Positions 63,476-63,793 of a DNA stretch of 63,793 bases are shown piece by piece. Numbering within the stretch: position 1 is the stretch's first letter; the number at the start of each line of letters is the position of its first letter. The position numbers were made by a program, and so were the translations under genes. The DNA comes from Ferruginibacter sp. GTDB lineage: Bacteria > Bacteroidota > Bacteroidia > Chitinophagales > Chitinophagaceae. The notes under the pieces were generated by a model. The model was given only the letters and a program-made list of their open reading frames with translations. It made no database searches and was not told the DNA's origin. Location: the NCBI GenBank assembly GCA_030831945.1, contig JAURKC010000024.1:1-63793 (forward strand), in the 5' to 3' direction.

Positions 63476-63793
63476 GCCCTCGAATAAAAAAGTGCTATAA
63501 ATGATAAATAGTAGCCGTTAAAAAATCAATGCGCCGCGGTGGAGGCACTCTCTTTACAGTAACGCATTGTTTTAATTTAGCACTAATAGTTAGTCGATCT
63601 TCAATTTGACGCCCTCGAATAAAAAGTGCTAGAAATTGTAAATAGCAGCCGTTAAAAAATCAATCCGCCGCGGCGGAGGCACTCTCTTTACAGTAACGCA
63701 TTGTTTTAATTTAGCACTAATAGTTAGTCGATCTTCAATTTGACGCCCTCGAATAAAAAGTGCTAGAAATTGTAAATAGCAGCCGTTAAAAAA
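63476..63793. repeat. Tandem array of a ~134-bp unit, cut by the right edge
   Basis: Units start at 63476 (135 bp), 63611 (134 bp) and 63745 (partial) with GCCCTCGAATAAAA. The second half of units 1 and 2 (GGAGGCACTCTCTTTACAG to CAATTTGAC) is identical; the first half has drifted. Unit 2 contains the perfect 12-bp palindrome CCGCCGCGGCGG and an outer inverted repeat AGTGCTA / TAGCACT. It is non-coding. The array probably continues beyond the window. Confidence 0.85.

Noticed and set aside
63476..63793. CRISPR or integron attC array at the right edge
   Set aside because: The whole 134-bp unit repeats, including any would-be spacer, and no cassette ORFs or integrase are visible in the window.

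Overview
The window is AT-rich DNA from a member of the Bacteroidota, most likely a freshwater-type Chitinophagaceae (inference). The evidence is type IX secretion (T9SS) sorting domains, a gliding-motility-type C-terminal domain, GLPGLI and DUF1501/DUF1800 pairs, a TonB-dependent receptor with an outer-membrane beta-barrel, a PorE-like OmpA protein, TAnnTTTG promoter cores and a proteorhodopsin. No phage, conjugative or CRISPR module is visible.

Left part (1-14.9 kb): a minus-strand surface-protein locus. A T9SS-sorted small protein (9209-9760) and a large fibre-like protein (6104-8941) are followed by a tight run of one propeller/LamG/FISUMP protein and three LamG paralogues, then a lone LuxR-type HTH. 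A 95-96% identical copy of the small T9SS protein is cut by the left edge, so the locus is flanked by direct repeats. Next come two tandem Crp/Fnr regulators, a 48-bp perfect palindrome, an IS21-like terminal repeat pair, a membrane-anchored AraC regulator, two loci of the same 41-bp minisatellite plus CCATTCAC arrays, an MFS transporter and a polyvalent-kinase gene interrupted by one amber codon.

Middle part (15-38 kb): a DUF1800/DUF1501 pair between two REP-like hairpin elements; a GLPGLI/TonB-receptor pair; a secreted Gfo/Idh/MocA oxidoreductase with a sugar isomerase; then a light-harvesting module. This module is a green-type proton-pumping rhodopsin followed by a single-chain fusion of lycopene cyclase and the Brp/Blh beta-carotene dioxygenase, with a strong hairpin terminator between the two genes. 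Together they would convert lycopene to beta-carotene to retinal and load the opsin. Divergent from the opsin lie a fasciclin protein and a small membrane-protein operon with 59- and 29-residue genes. Further on are an AEC transporter, a minus-strand run of NTF2/SnoaL-like exported proteins and tRNA-Met with a partial duplicate. A ~55-nt sequence is conserved upstream of both the opsin and the first gene of the NTF2 run.

Right part (38-63.8 kb): housekeeping and envelope genes. These are FAH-family hydrolase, pth, a DnaJ-class protein, DUF3467, a frameshifted HhH/beta-barrel gene, a PorV-like protein, folD, queE, two SDRs, DinB, a PorE-like OmpA protein, dprA, guaB, DUF4105, an alpha/beta hydrolase, DUF5916, a PKD/CHU_C giant protein and DUF2147. 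The window ends inside a ~134-bp tandem repeat array.
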